Source: Burkholderiaceae bacterium
Lineage (GTDB): Bacteria; Pseudomonadota; Gammaproteobacteria; Burkholderiales; Burkholderiaceae_D
NCBI GenBank assembly: GCA_030158675.1
Contig: JAOASL010000026.1
Coordinates: 1-44,991, forward strand
Direction: 5' to 3'
DNA: 44,991 nucleotides
Positions 8,646-16,246 of the stretch are shown here, piece after piece. The notes below the pieces were generated by a model. That model ran no database searches, was not told the DNA's origin, and saw only the letters and a list, made by a program, of their open reading frames with translations. A program made the position numbers and the translations under genes. The number at the start of each line of letters is the position of its first letter. Within the stretch, counting starts at the first letter, position 1.

Positions 8646-9181
8646 GGCTTGCCCAGCAAGGCCGCGCGCAGCTTCGGTGCGCTGGTGTGCGGATGCAGCC
8701 AGATGCCGAAGAACGCCGGACCAAACTCGGGATCGGCGATCTCACCGATTGCAACGCCGTCTCGGAAAAAGCGCGTCGGCTGGCCCGGCTGATACAGACC
8801 CACCAGCTGCGTGCCTTCTTCCACATTCGGGAACATTTGTTTCATCGCATCCAGCCAGGCGCGCTGCTGGGCGGCCGTGCCGATGCCGAGTTTTTTCATC
8901 TCATCGCTACTGGCCTCCGCAATGCGGGTGCCATACAGGTTGCGGGAATAGGTCAGCTCGAGGGCGAGCGGCGTGCGCATCCAGTCCTCCGTACTCACGC
9001 TGCGTTTCCTGGACCACAGCCGCGCGTCGTACAGCTTTAAACCGAACCAGCGAAAGGAGCCGCTGCCAAGTGGCACGGCATCCGGCAGCAGCTCACGCAC
9101 CGGGGACGCCTGCGCTGATGCCGCAAGCAGAACGAACAGGCAGGTGATGGAAAACAGCCAGCGGCAGAGTGCGTGCTTCAT
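8642..9181 (-). CDS. Chalcone-isomerase-like exported protein
   Basis: The protein has 179 residues. The ATG at 9181 (MKHALCRWLFSITCLFVLLA) gives a clear signal peptide cleaved near AQASP. The mature part contains GSGSFRWFGLKLYDARLW, LELTYSRNLYGTRIAEAS and FFGIWLHPHTSAPKLRAALL, the pattern of the chalcone-isomerase-like family in bacteria. Related folds bind fatty acids, which fits the neighbouring cyclopropane-fatty-acid synthase; ligand binding rather than catalysis is plausible but not shown. It overlaps the MFS gene by four bases and follows cfa after 10 bp. Confidence 0.88.
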   Translation of the reverse strand: MKHALCRWLFSITCLFVLLAASAQASPVRELLPDAVPLGSGSFRWFGLKLYDARLWSRKRSVSTEDWMRTPLALELTYSRNLYGTRIAEASSDEMKKLGIGTAAQQRAWLDAMKQMFPNVEEGTQLVGLYQPGQPTRFFRDGVAIGEIADPEFGPAFFGIWLHPHTSAPKLRAALLGKP

Positions 9182-9191
9182 GGTGTCTGGT

Positions 9192-10436
9192 TCAGTCTTT
9201 TTGCAGCGTGAACTGGTACAAGTCGATGCTGCCGGCACGGAAGCCCGCCTCGCAGTACGCGAGATAGAACGACCAGGTCCGGATGAATCGATCGTCAAAC
9301 CCCTGTGCCCGTACCGCGGGCAGTTGCCGGTTGAATGACTGGTGCCAATCGGCCAGCGTGCGCGCGTAATCGGTGCCGAACGCCAGTTCGTCCACTACCG
9401 CCAGGCCATGCCGCTGCGCATGCGCACAGAACGCGGCCGGCGACGGCAGCATGCCGCCGGGAAAAATGTACTGCTGGATGAAATCGCTGCCCTTGCGGTA
9501 GCGGTCGAACAGTTCGTCAGCGATGGTGATGGTCTGGATGCATGCACGACCGCCGGACTTCAGCCGGCGCGCCACGCACGCGAAATAGTCGTCCCAGTAG
9601 GCCTCGCCGACGGCTTCGAACATTTCGATCGATGCGATCGCGTCAAACTCGCCGACGACATCGCGGTAATCCTGCAGCCGCAGGTCGGCTTGCGCGGCAA
9701 GACCGGCCTGCTGCAGCCGCTGCTGCGCGAAATCCAGCTGCTCGGTCGACAGTGTCAGTCCTGTCACCTGCGCGCCGTTTTGCGCCGCCAGCTCGGCGAA
9801 ACCGCCCCAGCCACAGCCGATCTCAAGGACGCGGCCGCCGCGCGCAAGACGCAACTGCTCGAGCAGGCGCGTGTACTTCGCCTGCTGCGCCTGTTCGAGC
9901 GTCAGCTCGGGCGAGGTGAACAGCGCGCTCGAGTAGGTCATCGACGGATCCAGCCACAGCCGGTAAAAGCGGTTGCCGATATCGTAGTGCGCATGAATGT
10001 TGCGGCGGCTGCCGGCCTTCGAGTTGCGATTGAAGACATGCCGCAGCCGGTACAGCAGACCACCCCACCAGCTGCCGTAAATCGCCGACTCCAGCCGGTC
10101 GCGGTTATGGATAAACAGTCGCAGCAATTCCGCCAGATCGTCGGTCTGCCAGTCACCATCAATGAAGCTTTCGGCGAAGCCGATGTCGCCTGAACGCATG
10201 GCGGCGATGCACGGCTTCCAGTTCTTCAGGCGGATCATCGCCGTTGCCGTGCCGCTGCCAAATGACAGCACACTGCCGTCAGGACAGGTAACACGCAGCG
10301 TGCCGTGTTCAAGACGGCGCAGCATCTGCAGCATGACGCGCGCCTGCGCGGGCATGGTCGCGGGAAATCGGTTCGTCGCGTGGTCGGTACTGGCCGCGCG
10401 GTCGAGGTCGAGGCCGGCGGAGGCGGTTTTGTTCAT
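9192..10436 (-). CDS. cfa: Cyclopropane-fatty-acyl-phospholipid synthase family methyltransferase
   Basis: This is an SAM-dependent enzyme that modifies double bonds of membrane phospholipid acyl chains. At 414 residues it has the full length of the family. Visible features are an N-terminal acyl-lipid domain (FAESFIDGDW), HYDIGNRFYRLWLDPSMTYS and the SAM site VLEIGCGWGGFAE. These are followed by SIEMFEAVGEAYW, FIQQYIFPGGMLPS and a late W..SFYLAYCEAGF. The gene overlaps DUF1365 by four bases and lies in the conserved order amine oxidase-DUF1365-cfa. In Rhodobacter sphaeroides a comparable set belongs to the RpoE/ChrR singlet-oxygen response. Whether the product is a cyclopropane or another methylated acyl chain cannot be told from sequence. 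Confidence 0.93.
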   Translation of the reverse strand: MNKTASAGLDLDRAASTDHATNRFPATMPAQARVMLQMLRRLEHGTLRVTCPDGSVLSFGSGTATAMIRLKNWKPCIAAMRSGDIGFAESFIDGDWQTDDLAELLRLFIHNRDRLESAIYGSWWGGLLYRLRHVFNRNSKAGSRRNIHAHYDIGNRFYRLWLDPSMTYSSALFTSPELTLEQAQQAKYTRLLEQLRLARGGRVLEIGCGWGGFAELAAQNGAQVTGLTLSTEQLDFAQQRLQQAGLAAQADLRLQDYRDVVGEFDAIASIEMFEAVGEAYWDDYFACVARRLKSGGRACIQTITIADELFDRYRKGSDFIQQYIFPGGMLPSPAAFCAHAQRHGLAVVDELAFGTDYARTLADWHQSFNRQLPAVRAQGFDDRFIRTWSFYLAYCEAGFRAGSIDLYQFTLQKD

Positions 10437-11248
10437 CGACTCAGAGCTTTCGAGGGAGGCAGGGGTTTGCGGAAGAAGGGCACGCGCTTGGCGAACAACT
10501 TCAGGGCCTGCCAGTGGATGCGGGTAATCACGCCCAGCGTCATCATCGGGTGGCGCAGGAAGGCTAGCAGTGCGGTGGCGTCGTTCAGCGGATGCAGCTC
10601 GCCGGACACGCTGGTCAGCAACAACGGTCCGTCGTCATCGTGGTAATCAATGCGCGCCACAATGCGCTCGACTTCGCGCTCACTCATGCCCGCGCCTTGT
10701 CGTCGCGTCGCCCGCATGAAGCGGAAGCGGTAGCTGCCTTCGACATCGCAGAACGGCGAGACATGAAAGACCTTGGTCGCTGACAGCGTCTCGCCCCAAT
10801 GGAGCGAGCGACCCTTGTCCAGCAGGTAGCAGTGGCGCTCGCCAAAGGTGTTGTTCACCTCGCAGACGACCGCGCGCAGACTGCCGTCGCGGCGGTGGCA
10901 GAACCAGAAAGAGACCGGATTGAACACATAGCCGAGCACGCGCGGAAAAGTCTGCAGCCAGACTTCGCCGTCGGCATCGCGAATGCCTTCAGCCGCCAGC
11001 AAACGGTCAATCCATTGCAAAGGCGGTGTCTGTCCGTCACCGTGGTCATGGTCATGGAAAGACAGCAGGTTGAAGCGATTGCGCGAGCACAGGCGACTAG
11101 TGAGCGGAGCGTCACCGAGCGAACGCAGCGGCAACAGCAAGGTGAAGACACCGTAGCTGAATGCATTGCGGGCCGGTCGCAGTCGTTCGTGCCGGACCTT
11201 GCCCATGCTCAGCAGCGGGTGGTGCGTGCGGGTGCTCGTCGCTGTCAT
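10433..11248 (-). CDS. DUF1365 family protein
   Basis: The protein has 271 residues beginning MTATSTRTHHPLLSMGKVRH. DUF1365 features are visible: GKVRHERLRPARNAFSYGVF, then a long FNLLSFHDHDHGDG loop, then PRVLGYVFNPVSFWFCH and HVSPFCDVEGSYRFRF. The family is almost always next to an FAD amine-oxidase-like gene and a cfa-like gene, as here, and its biochemical role is unresolved. It follows the oxidase after 23 bp and overlaps cfa by 4 bp (ATGA). The numerous conserved His/Cys/Asp residues would allow metal binding, but no known metal motif is complete. Confidence 0.9.
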   Translation of the reverse strand: MTATSTRTHHPLLSMGKVRHERLRPARNAFSYGVFTLLLPLRSLGDAPLTSRLCSRNRFNLLSFHDHDHGDGQTPPLQWIDRLLAAEGIRDADGEVWLQTFPRVLGYVFNPVSFWFCHRRDGSLRAVVCEVNNTFGERHCYLLDKGRSLHWGETLSATKVFHVSPFCDVEGSYRFRFMRATRRQGAGMSEREVERIVARIDYHDDDGPLLLTSVSGELHPLNDATALLAFLRHPMMTLGVITRIHWQALKLFAKRVPFFRKPLPPSKALSR

Positions 11249-11271
11249 CGGTGCGCGGGTTCCTCAGTTGC

Positions 11272-12573
11272 TTACGCGGCGCGCAGCGCCTGCGGTTCGC
11301 CCAGTTGCATAATCGCGGCGGCCACCGACAGGCCTGACTTCAGGCCATCCTCATGGAAGCCGTAGCCGGTCCAGGCGCCGGCGAACCAGACATTGCGCGT
11401 GCCCTGCAACGCCGGCAGGTTGTGCTGCGCCGCGATCGCGGCGCCGTCGAACACCGGGTGTGCGTAGTCGAATTCACCGAGCACGGTCGACGGATCCGGT
11501 TCACGGATCGGGTTCAGCGATACGATTACTGGCGTGTCCACTGGCAGCGGCTGCAGCTTGTTCAGCAGGTAGTGTACGCAGACACGCGGCTCAGCTTCGC
11601 CTGCGCTCTCGTAGTTCCACGCCGACCAGGTCGTGCGTCGCGCCGGCAGGCAGCTGGCGTCGGTGTGCAATACCGCCCGGTTCGGCTGGTAGCTCACCGC
11701 GGCAAGCACGCTGCGTTCGGCCTCGACGGCGTCATGCAGCAGGGCCGCCGCCTGGTCGCTATGGGTGGCGAGCACCGCATGGTCGAACAGTTGTGCGCCG
11801 TGTGAAGATTCAATGCGTACCTGCCGCAGTCCGCCGGCATCGACGCGCGTTACTGATTTCACCGGCGTATTCAGGTACTTGTTCGCGATCGTTGCGAGCA
11901 TTTTCTGAACATAGTGGCGCGAGCCGCCGCTGACTGTGCGCCATTGCGGACGGTCGCTGACCTGAATCAGCCCGTGGTTAAGACAGAAACGAACGAAGGT
12001 GGCGAGCGGGAAGGCAAGCATCTGCTCCGTCGGGCAAGACCAGATACACCCCGCCATTGGCAGCAAATACCAGTCGCGGAATTCGCTGCTGTAACCATTC
12101 GCGTCAAGAAAGTCGCCGAGCGGCGTCTCTTCCAGTGCACCGGGTGTTTGCGCCATCCGCGTGGTCTCGCGGTTAAAGCGCAGAATGTCTCGCAGCATGC
12201 GCCAGAAAGACAGGCTGAACAGATTGCTCGTTTGCGCGAACACCGTGCCGAGGTTCGCGCCCGCCCATTCGAGCGTGCGCAGGCCGCTGCCGCGAGCCAC
12301 TGGCATCTTCACCGAGAACGACATCTCACTCGCGCTGGTGTGCACATCCAGCTCGTCGAATACGCGCACCAGGTTCGGATAGGTACGATGGTTAAAAACC
12401 AGGAAGCCGGTGTCCACACCGAAGCGCTTGCCGTCGATCTCGATATCGACCGTATTCGCGTGGCCGCCAAAATAGGCGCCCGCTTCGAACAGCGATACTT
12501 CATGCCCTGCGCGCGACAGCTGCCACGCTGCCGACAGCCCGGAGATGCCTGCGCCGATTACTGCAATCTTCAT
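11272..12573 (-). CDS. FAD-dependent amine-oxidase-like oxidoreductase
   Basis: The protein has 433 residues from the ATG at 12573 (MKIAVIGAGISGLSAAWQLS), chosen because it puts the dinucleotide-binding GxGxxG at the very N-terminus as in the family. The longer frame upstream would run through the intergenic hairpin. Next come FEAGAYFGGHANT and DTGFLVFNHRTYPNL, and the C-terminus is NVWFAGAWTGYGFHEDGLKS, typical of NAD(P)/FAD-binding amine-oxidase-like proteins (COG2907 type). The partners in the operon (DUF1365, cfa) suggest it oxidises or desaturates a lipid-linked substrate (inference). It is the first gene of the operon. The leader between 12574 and 12816 is discussed separately. Confidence 0.92.
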   Translation of the reverse strand: MKIAVIGAGISGLSAAWQLSRAGHEVSLFEAGAYFGGHANTVDIEIDGKRFGVDTGFLVFNHRTYPNLVRVFDELDVHTSASEMSFSVKMPVARGSGLRTLEWAGANLGTVFAQTSNLFSLSFWRMLRDILRFNRETTRMAQTPGALEETPLGDFLDANGYSSEFRDWYLLPMAGCIWSCPTEQMLAFPLATFVRFCLNHGLIQVSDRPQWRTVSGGSRHYVQKMLATIANKYLNTPVKSVTRVDAGGLRQVRIESSHGAQLFDHAVLATHSDQAAALLHDAVEAERSVLAAVSYQPNRAVLHTDASCLPARRTTWSAWNYESAGEAEPRVCVHYLLNKLQPLPVDTPVIVSLNPIREPDPSTVLGEFDYAHPVFDGAAIAAQHNLPALQGTRNVWFAGAWTGYGFHEDGLKSGLSVAAAIMQLGEPQALRAA

Positions 12574-12594
12574 CACACGCCTTGTCGGTCGGAA

Positions 12595-12683
12595 TAAAAA
12601 TCTGCGATGCCCGTCGGGGAGAAATACGGGTTGGGGGAAGATCACCCCGACATGCCGCCGGTATGTACCGGGAGGCATCGCAG
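12595..12683 (-). ncRNA. Long structured leader/terminator (possible three-way junction)
   Basis: Read on the minus strand, a perfect 10-bp closing stem (CTGCGATGCC at 12683-12674 with GGCATCGCAG at 12611-12602) encloses two further elements. One is a palindromic hairpin CCGGTACATACCGG (12671-12658). The other is a 7-bp stem GTCGGGG/CCCCGAC (12651-12645 with 12619-12613) with a 25-nt loop. The outer stem is followed by A-UUUUU-AUU, then 22 nt to the start codon of the FAD oxidoreductase. It could be the rho-independent terminator of the glutathione peroxidase gene, an attenuator, or a regulatory RNA in the lipid operon leader. It matches no riboswitch class I can name. The pairing is directly visible; the function is open. 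Confidence 0.5.
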
Positions 12684-12816
12684 TAAAAAACTCATCAGTG
12701 CCGGGCAACCCCCTGTCAACCTGGCCAGCAGGATTCCCAGGTAAGCCCGCGTTTGGCCCGTCACTCGACCGCAACTGCGGCGATGCGGCTTGCCAGCCAG
12801 CGGGCGGCCTGGATTG
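12684..12816. other. Intergenic region downstream of gpx, no gene seen
   Basis: These 133 bp lie between the gpx stop and the structured element. They contain no convincing reading frame. A minus-strand TTGACA (12719-12714) is present without a good -10 box at 16-18 nt, so I do not call a promoter. Confidence 0.5.
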
Positions 12817-13407
12817 TCACGGTGTGCCCAGCGCTTTTTCGATGGTGGCTACAAATTCTTTGTCGTCGGGGCGCGTCATGCTGCCGTAGCCGCCAGCCAG
12901 CTTGCCGTCGCGGCTGATCAGGTACTTGTGAAAATTCCAGCCGGGCTCTTTCGCGCCTGCTTTCTTTAGCGCAGAAAACAGCGAATTGGCCTGCTTACCC
13001 TTCACGGATGTCTTGGAAAACATCGGGAATTTCACCCCGTAGGTGTTGTAGCAAAAATCCGCAATCTTTTTGTTCTCTTCCGGCTCCTGCGAAAAGTCGT
13101 TCGACGGAAAGCCGAGAACCACCAGGCCGCGACCCTGATATTTTGCATACAGCTTCTCCAGTCCTTCGTACTGGGAAGTGAAGCCGCAATAACTGGCGGT
13201 GTTTACCACCAGCACCACTTTGCCCGCGTACTGGCATAAATCTTGTGGCGCTTCATCCTGCAATCGGTTGAATTGATGGTTCAGCATCGCCGGGCATTCC
13301 GATGCGAAGCTGATGCGAGGCAGCGCCGCCAGCAGTGTGACCAGGCCGAGCAGGCCGGCCAGCAGCCACGGGGAAGATTTTCTTGAGGCTATTGTGGTCG
13401 GCTTCAT
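12817..13407 (-). CDS. Exported glutathione-peroxidase family protein
   Basis: The thiol peroxidase domain includes NTASYCGFTSQYEGLEKLY with the peroxidatic cysteine, and GWNFHKYLISRDG carrying the conserved Trp and Asn. The usual FPCNQF motif reads FPSNDF, so the catalytic Gln position is Asp and the local resolving-Cys position is Ser; another Cys (ADFCYNTYG) could substitute. The N-terminus has positive residues and a hydrophobic run (WLLAGLLGLVTLLAAL), so it is exported to the periplasm, which is unusual for cytosolic Gpx. The start is ATG 13407 (MKPTTIAS); an in-frame ATG at 13422 adds five residues. It is divergent from the photolyase gene, with 172 bp between the starts. Confidence 0.9.
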   Translation of the reverse strand: MKPTTIASRKSSPWLLAGLLGLVTLLAALPRISFASECPAMLNHQFNRLQDEAPQDLCQYAGKVVLVVNTASYCGFTSQYEGLEKLYAKYQGRGLVVLGFPSNDFSQEPEENKKIADFCYNTYGVKFPMFSKTSVKGKQANSLFSALKKAGAKEPGWNFHKYLISRDGKLAGGYGSMTRPDDKEFVATIEKALGTP

Positions 13408-13539
13408 CGCTGGAATACCCATAGGTTTTAATTTAGACTGGACAGTCAGTTTAGCGCATTCGCAGAAATTTTGTGACGATACATACGAGCAAGTATTTGC
13501 CTGACTTCAGTTGTTTCATTGTAGTAAATATGCGAGCGC

Positions 13540-13570
13540 TTGCTTTCGTAAAAACCTCTAAATTTATAAT
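13540..13570 (+). promoter_or_regulatory. Putative promoter of the photolyase gene, near-leaderless
   Basis: A perfect TATAAT (13565-13570) lies only 9 nt before the photolyase ATG at 13580. A TTGCTT sits at 13540-13545, but with a long 19-nt spacer. Transcription from this -10 would start at about 13576-13578, giving a 5' leader of a few bases. There is no Shine-Dalgarno sequence, and an in-frame TAA at 13559 excludes a longer protein. The -10 is visible; leaderless translation is inference. Confidence 0.5.
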
Positions 13571-13579
13571 CTGACACGA

Positions 13580-15115
13580 ATGCGTAACCTGATACTCGTG
13601 CTGGGCGACCAGCTGACGTTGTCCAGCCCTGCGCTGACCGGCTTTGATCCGGAGCAGGATGTCGTGCTGATGATTGAAGCGCCCGGTGAGGCGACGCTCG
13701 TCTGGTCGCACAAGGCGCGGATTGCGCTGTTCCTGTCGGCAATGCGGCATTTTGCACAAGGAATAGCTGAGCGCGGCTGGCCGCTGGATTACGTCCCGGT
13801 CGATGCCGACGCGCCGCCGGCTTTCAGCGATCGGCTGCGCGCTGCGTTGCAGCGCCATCGGCCACGCGCGTTGAAGCTGCTCGAGGCCGGCGAACTGCGC
13901 ATGCAGCAGGCGATTGCTTCGGTCAGCGAGGCCGAAGGGGTGGCGCTGCAATGGGTCGATGACACGCATTTCCTCTGCAGTCGCACGGAGTTCGCGCACT
14001 GGGCACAGGGCAAGCGCGAGCTGCGTATGGAATTTTTCTACCGCGAGATGCGCCGCAAGCACCGCGTACTGATGGAGGGCAGCGAGCCGGCTGGCGGTCA
14101 ATGGAATTTCGACACCGACAATCGCAGTCCCTACCCGAAGCGCAGCGGCCCGGGCACGATTCCCGCGCCAGCCGGTTTTGCGCCGGATGTGCTGACGCAG
14201 CAGGTATTCGCCCTGGTTGAACGGCAATTCGCCGGTCATCCGGGATCGCTGTCGCAATTTCGCTGGCCGGTCACGCGCGATCAGGCACTGCATGCGCTGC
14301 AGGTCTTCATCGACACCCGGCTCGTCCAGTTTGGCAAATATCAGGACGCCATGTGGACAGATACGCCCACGGGCTGGCATTCATTGCTGTCAGCGGCGCT
14401 GAATCTGCATCTGCTCGATCCGCGCGAAGTGATTGCCGCTGCCGAGGCCGCTTGCCTCAGCGGTCGCGCGTCGCTCGCGGACGCCGAGGGCTTCATTCGA
14501 CAGGTGCTGGGATGGCGCGAATTCATTCGCGGTGTGTACTGGCTCGACATGCCGGCAATGCGCGAGGCGAATCATTATGCGCATCTGCGCGACCTGCCCG
14601 CGTGGTTCTGGAGCGGCGACACGCAGATGGCCTGCCTGCGCGACTGTCTGAAGCAGACCCTGGACTATGGCTATGCACATCACATCCAGCGCCTGATGGT
14701 AACCGGCAATTTCGCGCTTCTGGCGCAGCTCTCGCCGCAACAAGTAGAAGACTGGTATCTCGCGGTTTATGTCGATGCGATCGAATGGGTCGAATTGCCA
14801 AATACTGCCGGCATGGCCTTGCATGCCTGCGGTCCGCGCTTTACCAGCAAGCCTTACATCGCCAGCGGCGCGTATATCCGGCGGCAGAGTAATTACTGCA
14901 GCGGCTGCCGATATGACCCGTCAAAGCGCACGGGCGAGACCGCCTGTCCGTTCACGACGCTGTACTGGCATTTCATCGACCGTCATCAGCGTGCGCTGGC
15001 CGCCAGCCCGCGCACGGCGCTGATGGCAAAGAACCTGGAAAAACTGGGCGATGACGAAAGGGTGGCGATACGTCTGCGGGCAGCCGATTTGCTCAACGAC
15101 CTGGAATCACTTTGA
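13580..15115 (+). CDS. FeS cryptochrome/photolyase (PhrB-like, (6-4) photolyase type)
   Basis: The protein has 511 residues starting MRNLILVLGDQLTLSSPAL, the typical N-terminus of the FeS-BCP (COG3046) branch of the photolyase/cryptochrome family. That branch repairs UV (6-4) photoproducts in Agrobacterium PhrB. Further features are FLSAMRHFAQ and RMEFFYREMRRKHRVLM, then WREFIRGVYW, IQRLMVTGNFALLAQLSPQQ and EWVELPNTAGMALHACGPR. Four C-terminal cysteines (HAC, CSGC, TACPF) match the 4Fe-4S ligands of this class. It binds FAD and probably a lumazine antenna by family analogy. Its position beside gpx and the lipid operon suggests a light-damage response. No ribosome-binding site is visible (see promoter entry). 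Confidence 0.93.
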   Translation: MRNLILVLGDQLTLSSPALTGFDPEQDVVLMIEAPGEATLVWSHKARIALFLSAMRHFAQGIAERGWPLDYVPVDADAPPAFSDRLRAALQRHRPRALKLLEAGELRMQQAIASVSEAEGVALQWVDDTHFLCSRTEFAHWAQGKRELRMEFFYREMRRKHRVLMEGSEPAGGQWNFDTDNRSPYPKRSGPGTIPAPAGFAPDVLTQQVFALVERQFAGHPGSLSQFRWPVTRDQALHALQVFIDTRLVQFGKYQDAMWTDTPTGWHSLLSAALNLHLLDPREVIAAAEAACLSGRASLADAEGFIRQVLGWREFIRGVYWLDMPAMREANHYAHLRDLPAWFWSGDTQMACLRDCLKQTLDYGYAHHIQRLMVTGNFALLAQLSPQQVEDWYLAVYVDAIEWVELPNTAGMALHACGPRFTSKPYIASGAYIRRQSNYCSGCRYDPSKRTGETACPFTTLYWHFIDRHQRALAASPRTALMAKNLEKLGDDERVAIRLRAADLLNDLESL

Positions 15116-15182
15116 TAACGCGCAGCGAAGAAGGCAAGGGCTTGCCATGAAAATAAGTTTGTTCGTTCATTGGCTTGTCATC

Positions 15183-15210
15183 TTGGTCTGCGACCCTTTG
15201 TTGATAAAAT
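15183..15210 (+). promoter_or_regulatory. Putative sigma-70-type promoter of the ferritin-like gene
   Basis: TTGGTC (15183-15188), 16 nt spacer, TAAAAT (15205-15210), about 34 nt before the ATG at 15244. This is a fair match to a housekeeping promoter. It implies the ferritin-like gene has its own promoter rather than depending on the photolyase transcript. Confidence 0.35.
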
Positions 15211-15243
15211 CCAGAGGTTTTCGATCATTAGCGGAATAATCCC

Positions 15244-16089
15244 ATGCTGTATCCCGAACTTTTCCGATCGCTTGAGCAAGTACGCTGGAACATGGAAACC
15301 GACATTCCGTGGGATCAGTTCGACGGCACAAAGCTGACCGACGAGCAGGCACGTACGATCAAGATGAACGCGATCACCGAATGGGCTGCGTTGCCGGCGA
15401 CCGAGATGTTTTTGCGCGATAACCGCGATGACAGCGATTTTTCCGCGTTCATGTCGGTCTGGTTCTTCGAAGAGCAAAAGCACGCGCTGGTGCTGATGGA
15501 GTATCTGCGCCGCTTCCGCCCGGAGCTGGTGCCGACCGAAGAGGAATTGCATAACGTGCGGTTCGAGTTCGATCCGGCGCCGGCGCTGGAAACCCTGATG
15601 CTGCATTTCTGCGGTGAGATCCGTCTGAACCACTGGTACCGCTGTGCGGCCGACTGGCATACCGAGCCGGTGATCAGGCAGATCTATAAGATCATCAGCC
15701 AGGATGAAGCGCGCCACGGCGGCGCTTACCTGCGCTACATGAAGAAGGCGCTAGGCCAGTTCGGCGATAAGGCACGCGCCGCGTTTTCGAAGATCGGCGT
15801 GTTGATGGCGTCGGCGCGTCGCACCGACAAGCCGCTGCATCCGACCAACCTGCATGTCAACCAGTCGCTATTCCCTAACGATACGGTGCAAAGCCGCCTG
15901 CCGGACCCGGCGTGGCTCGAGGCGTGGCTCGATAAGCAGATCCGCTTTGACGATACGTGGGAAAAAAAGGTCGTCGACCGTATCCTGCACAATCTGTCGC
16001 TGCTGTTTGAGCGTAGCTTTGGTACGGTGCAGGAACTGAACCGCTACCGGAAGGAAGCGGTGGCGCGGCTGGAACCGACAGCGACCTGA
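15244..16089 (+). CDS. Diiron ferritin-like / acyl-ACP-desaturase-like protein
   Basis: The protein has 281 residues. Candidate diiron ligands follow the four-helix pattern E46 (or E54), E77-x-x-H80 (EEQKH), E125 (GEIRLNHW) and E155-x-x-H158 (DEARH). Two ExxH pairs spaced by about 78 residues with intervening single Glu residues are characteristic of ferritin-like oxidases including acyl-ACP desaturases and R2-like proteins. Tyr/Trp-rich surroundings (WFFEEQKH, HWYRCAADW) support an oxygen-activating site rather than iron storage. It sits downstream of the photolyase and near the cfa operon, so an acyl-chain oxidation or desaturation role is plausible inference. No membrane segments are seen. 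Confidence 0.85.
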   Translation: MLYPELFRSLEQVRWNMETDIPWDQFDGTKLTDEQARTIKMNAITEWAALPATEMFLRDNRDDSDFSAFMSVWFFEEQKHALVLMEYLRRFRPELVPTEEELHNVRFEFDPAPALETLMLHFCGEIRLNHWYRCAADWHTEPVIRQIYKIISQDEARHGGAYLRYMKKALGQFGDKARAAFSKIGVLMASARRTDKPLHPTNLHVNQSLFPNDTVQSRLPDPAWLEAWLDKQIRFDDTWEKKVVDRILHNLSLLFERSFGTVQELNRYRKEAVARLEPTAT

Positions 16090-16109
16090 GCCAGCGTCTC
16101 GCAGGAAGC

Positions 16110-16131
16110 GCCTGCCACTCCGCCGGCAGGC
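16110..16131. terminator. GC hairpin between convergent ferritin-like and copper-chaperone genes
   Basis: The stem GCCTGCC/GGCAGGC (16110-16116 with 16125-16131, 8-nt loop) starts 20 bp after the ferritin-like stop. No U-tract follows. The remaining bases to 16246 contain no gene. Termination is inferred from position only. Confidence 0.3.
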
Positions 16132-16246
16132 ACTCCGCCAGGTTCCCGGCGGCATGCCGCGAATGATTTATTACCAGAGCAAACGCTGCCTGCCCGATGA
16201 CTTGGCGCGACTGATGCGCCGGTCCATGACAATCTCGCCTTGCTTG

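Noticed and set aside
12625-12644. TGATC ... CGTA on the minus strand resembling an RpoE/ChrR (ECF11) promoter of the lipid operon
   Set aside because: The spacer between the two boxes is only 11 nt, too short for such a promoter, and it lies inside the structured element's loop.
12714-12719. Perfect TTGACA on the minus strand before the lipid operon
   Set aside because: No acceptable -10 sequence at 16-18 nt; left as an unassigned box.
12684-12720. CTGATGA on the minus strand suggesting a hammerhead ribozyme core
   Set aside because: No GAAA core segment or matching stems II and III follow; the motif is too short to mean anything alone.
13436-13447. Interrupted palindrome GACTG-GA-CAGTC between gpx and the photolyase as a LexA-type operator
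   Set aside because: It does not fit the CTGT-N8-ACAG LexA pattern and is only 5 bp per arm, so it may be chance.
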